A stretch of 5,323 nucleotides of DNA from Kouleothrix aurantiaca (GTDB taxonomy: Bacteria > Chloroflexota > Chloroflexia > Chloroflexales > Roseiflexaceae). Below are positions 5,068-5,323 of the stretch, piece by piece. The DNA lies in contig LJCR01000202.1 of NCBI GenBank assembly GCA_001399705.1, positions 1 through 5,323 on the forward strand, in the 5' to 3' direction. Positions within the stretch are counted from its first letter, which is position 1; each line of letters begins with the position of its first letter. The position numbers and the translations under genes are program-made. Under the pieces are notes generated by a model. It made no database searches and was not told the DNA's origin. It saw only the letters and a list, made by a program, of their open reading frames with translations.

Positions 5068-5323
5068 TTACCCAACCAGCCGCAGCACAAGGCGGGTCAG
5101 GCCGGGAATGGGCTGCGCAGCAAGCGCGAGCGCGCGCCCGTACCAGGGCACATATACCTCGCCGTGGGTGCGCCGCGCAATCGCCCGCACCGTGGCGTCG
5201 GCCACCTGCGCGCTGGTGCAGCTGGTCAGTCGCGTGATGCGTGGATATTTGGCCGCGTCGGCGCGCTGCTGGAAGCCGGTGCTGGCCACGCCCGGGCAGA
5301 TCAGCGCGCCGACGCGGCCAAAT
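5068..5323 (-). CDS. Short-chain dehydrogenase/reductase, C-terminal fragment (5' truncated)
   Basis: The minus-strand frame is open from the window edge to a TAA at 5070-5068 (84 residues visible). It starts with RVGALICPGV, matching the strand and Pro-Gly motif that follows the catalytic Tyr-Lys in SDR enzymes, then STGFQQRADAAKYPR (substrate-loop region). SAQVADATVRAIARRTHGEVYVPW is the usual C-terminal helix and strand of membrane-associated SDRs, and a hydrophobic tail (ALALAAQPIPGLTRLVLRLVG) follows. SDRs use NAD(P)H to reduce or oxidise alcohol/ketone groups. The Rossmann glycine motif and catalytic residues are outside the window, so cofactor and substrate cannot be judged. The GTG at 5289 is internal, not a start. 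The first seven residues (FGRVGAL) lie in one arm of a perfect inverted repeat at the sequence end and should be treated with caution. Confidence 0.8.
   Translation of the reverse strand, partial: FGRVGALICPGVASTGFQQRADAAKYPRITRLTSCTSAQVADATVRAIARRTHGEVYVPWYGRALALAAQPIPGLTRLVLRLVG
5247..5323. repeat. 22-bp perfect inverted repeat ending exactly at the window edge
   Basis: The arms at 5247-5268 and 5302-5323 are exact reverse complements over 22 bp, with a 33-nt spacer. Both arms lie inside the SDR coding frame. The right arm ends on the last base of the sequence, which is typical of a fold-back or repeat-broken contig end. The coding frame stays open through both arms, so a genuine intragenic repeat is not excluded. 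Confidence 0.85.

Overview
This 5.3 kb window is high-GC bacterial DNA. It looks like a fragment of a Chloroflexota genome (Chloroflexia, Roseiflexus/Kouleothrix-like). That placement is an inference from three things: a MalT-type TPR plus LuxR-HTH regulator, GC-rich genes separated by low-complexity heptad and G-rich spacers, and the overall style of the proteins. Both ends cut through genes. The right end stops exactly at the end of one arm of a perfect inverted repeat, so the window is probably a whole contig.

Layout, left to right. (1) 1-765 (+): the 3' part of a LuxR/MalT-family transcriptional regulator. (2) 766-954: a spacer with a 13-nt palindrome and the ribosome binding site of the next gene. 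(3) 955-1383 and 1392-2342 (+): a tightly coupled gene pair encoding an unrecognised four-helix membrane protein and a membrane-anchored diheme c-type cytochrome, presumably an electron-transfer module at the outer face of the membrane. (4) 2343-2556: a convergent intergenic region packed with three successive inverted repeats, including a long terminator-like hairpin after the cytochrome gene and a heptad-repeat hairpin after the glycosyltransferase gene. (5) 3591-3244 and 3240-2557 (-): a small tail-anchored protein of unknown function coupled, with a 3-nt gap, to a family 2 glycosyltransferase of the dolichol-phosphate-mannose-synthase type. (6) 3592-3738: a spacer with a G-rich minus-strand tract. 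(7) 4902-3739 (-): a complete class I/II PLP aminotransferase. (8) 4903-5067: a spacer with a leader hairpin, an AT-rich promoter-like patch and nested inverted repeats. (9) 5323-5068 (-): the C-terminal end of a short-chain dehydrogenase/reductase.

The genes do not form one obvious pathway. The most interesting pairings are the 4-TM protein with the diheme cytochrome, and the tail-anchored protein with the glycosyltransferase. In each pair the start of the second gene lies within a few bases of the stop of the first, which implies co-translation and probably a shared role. No rRNA, tRNA, CRISPR array, transposase or known defence gene is visible, and I found no clear evidence of a wholly new system.
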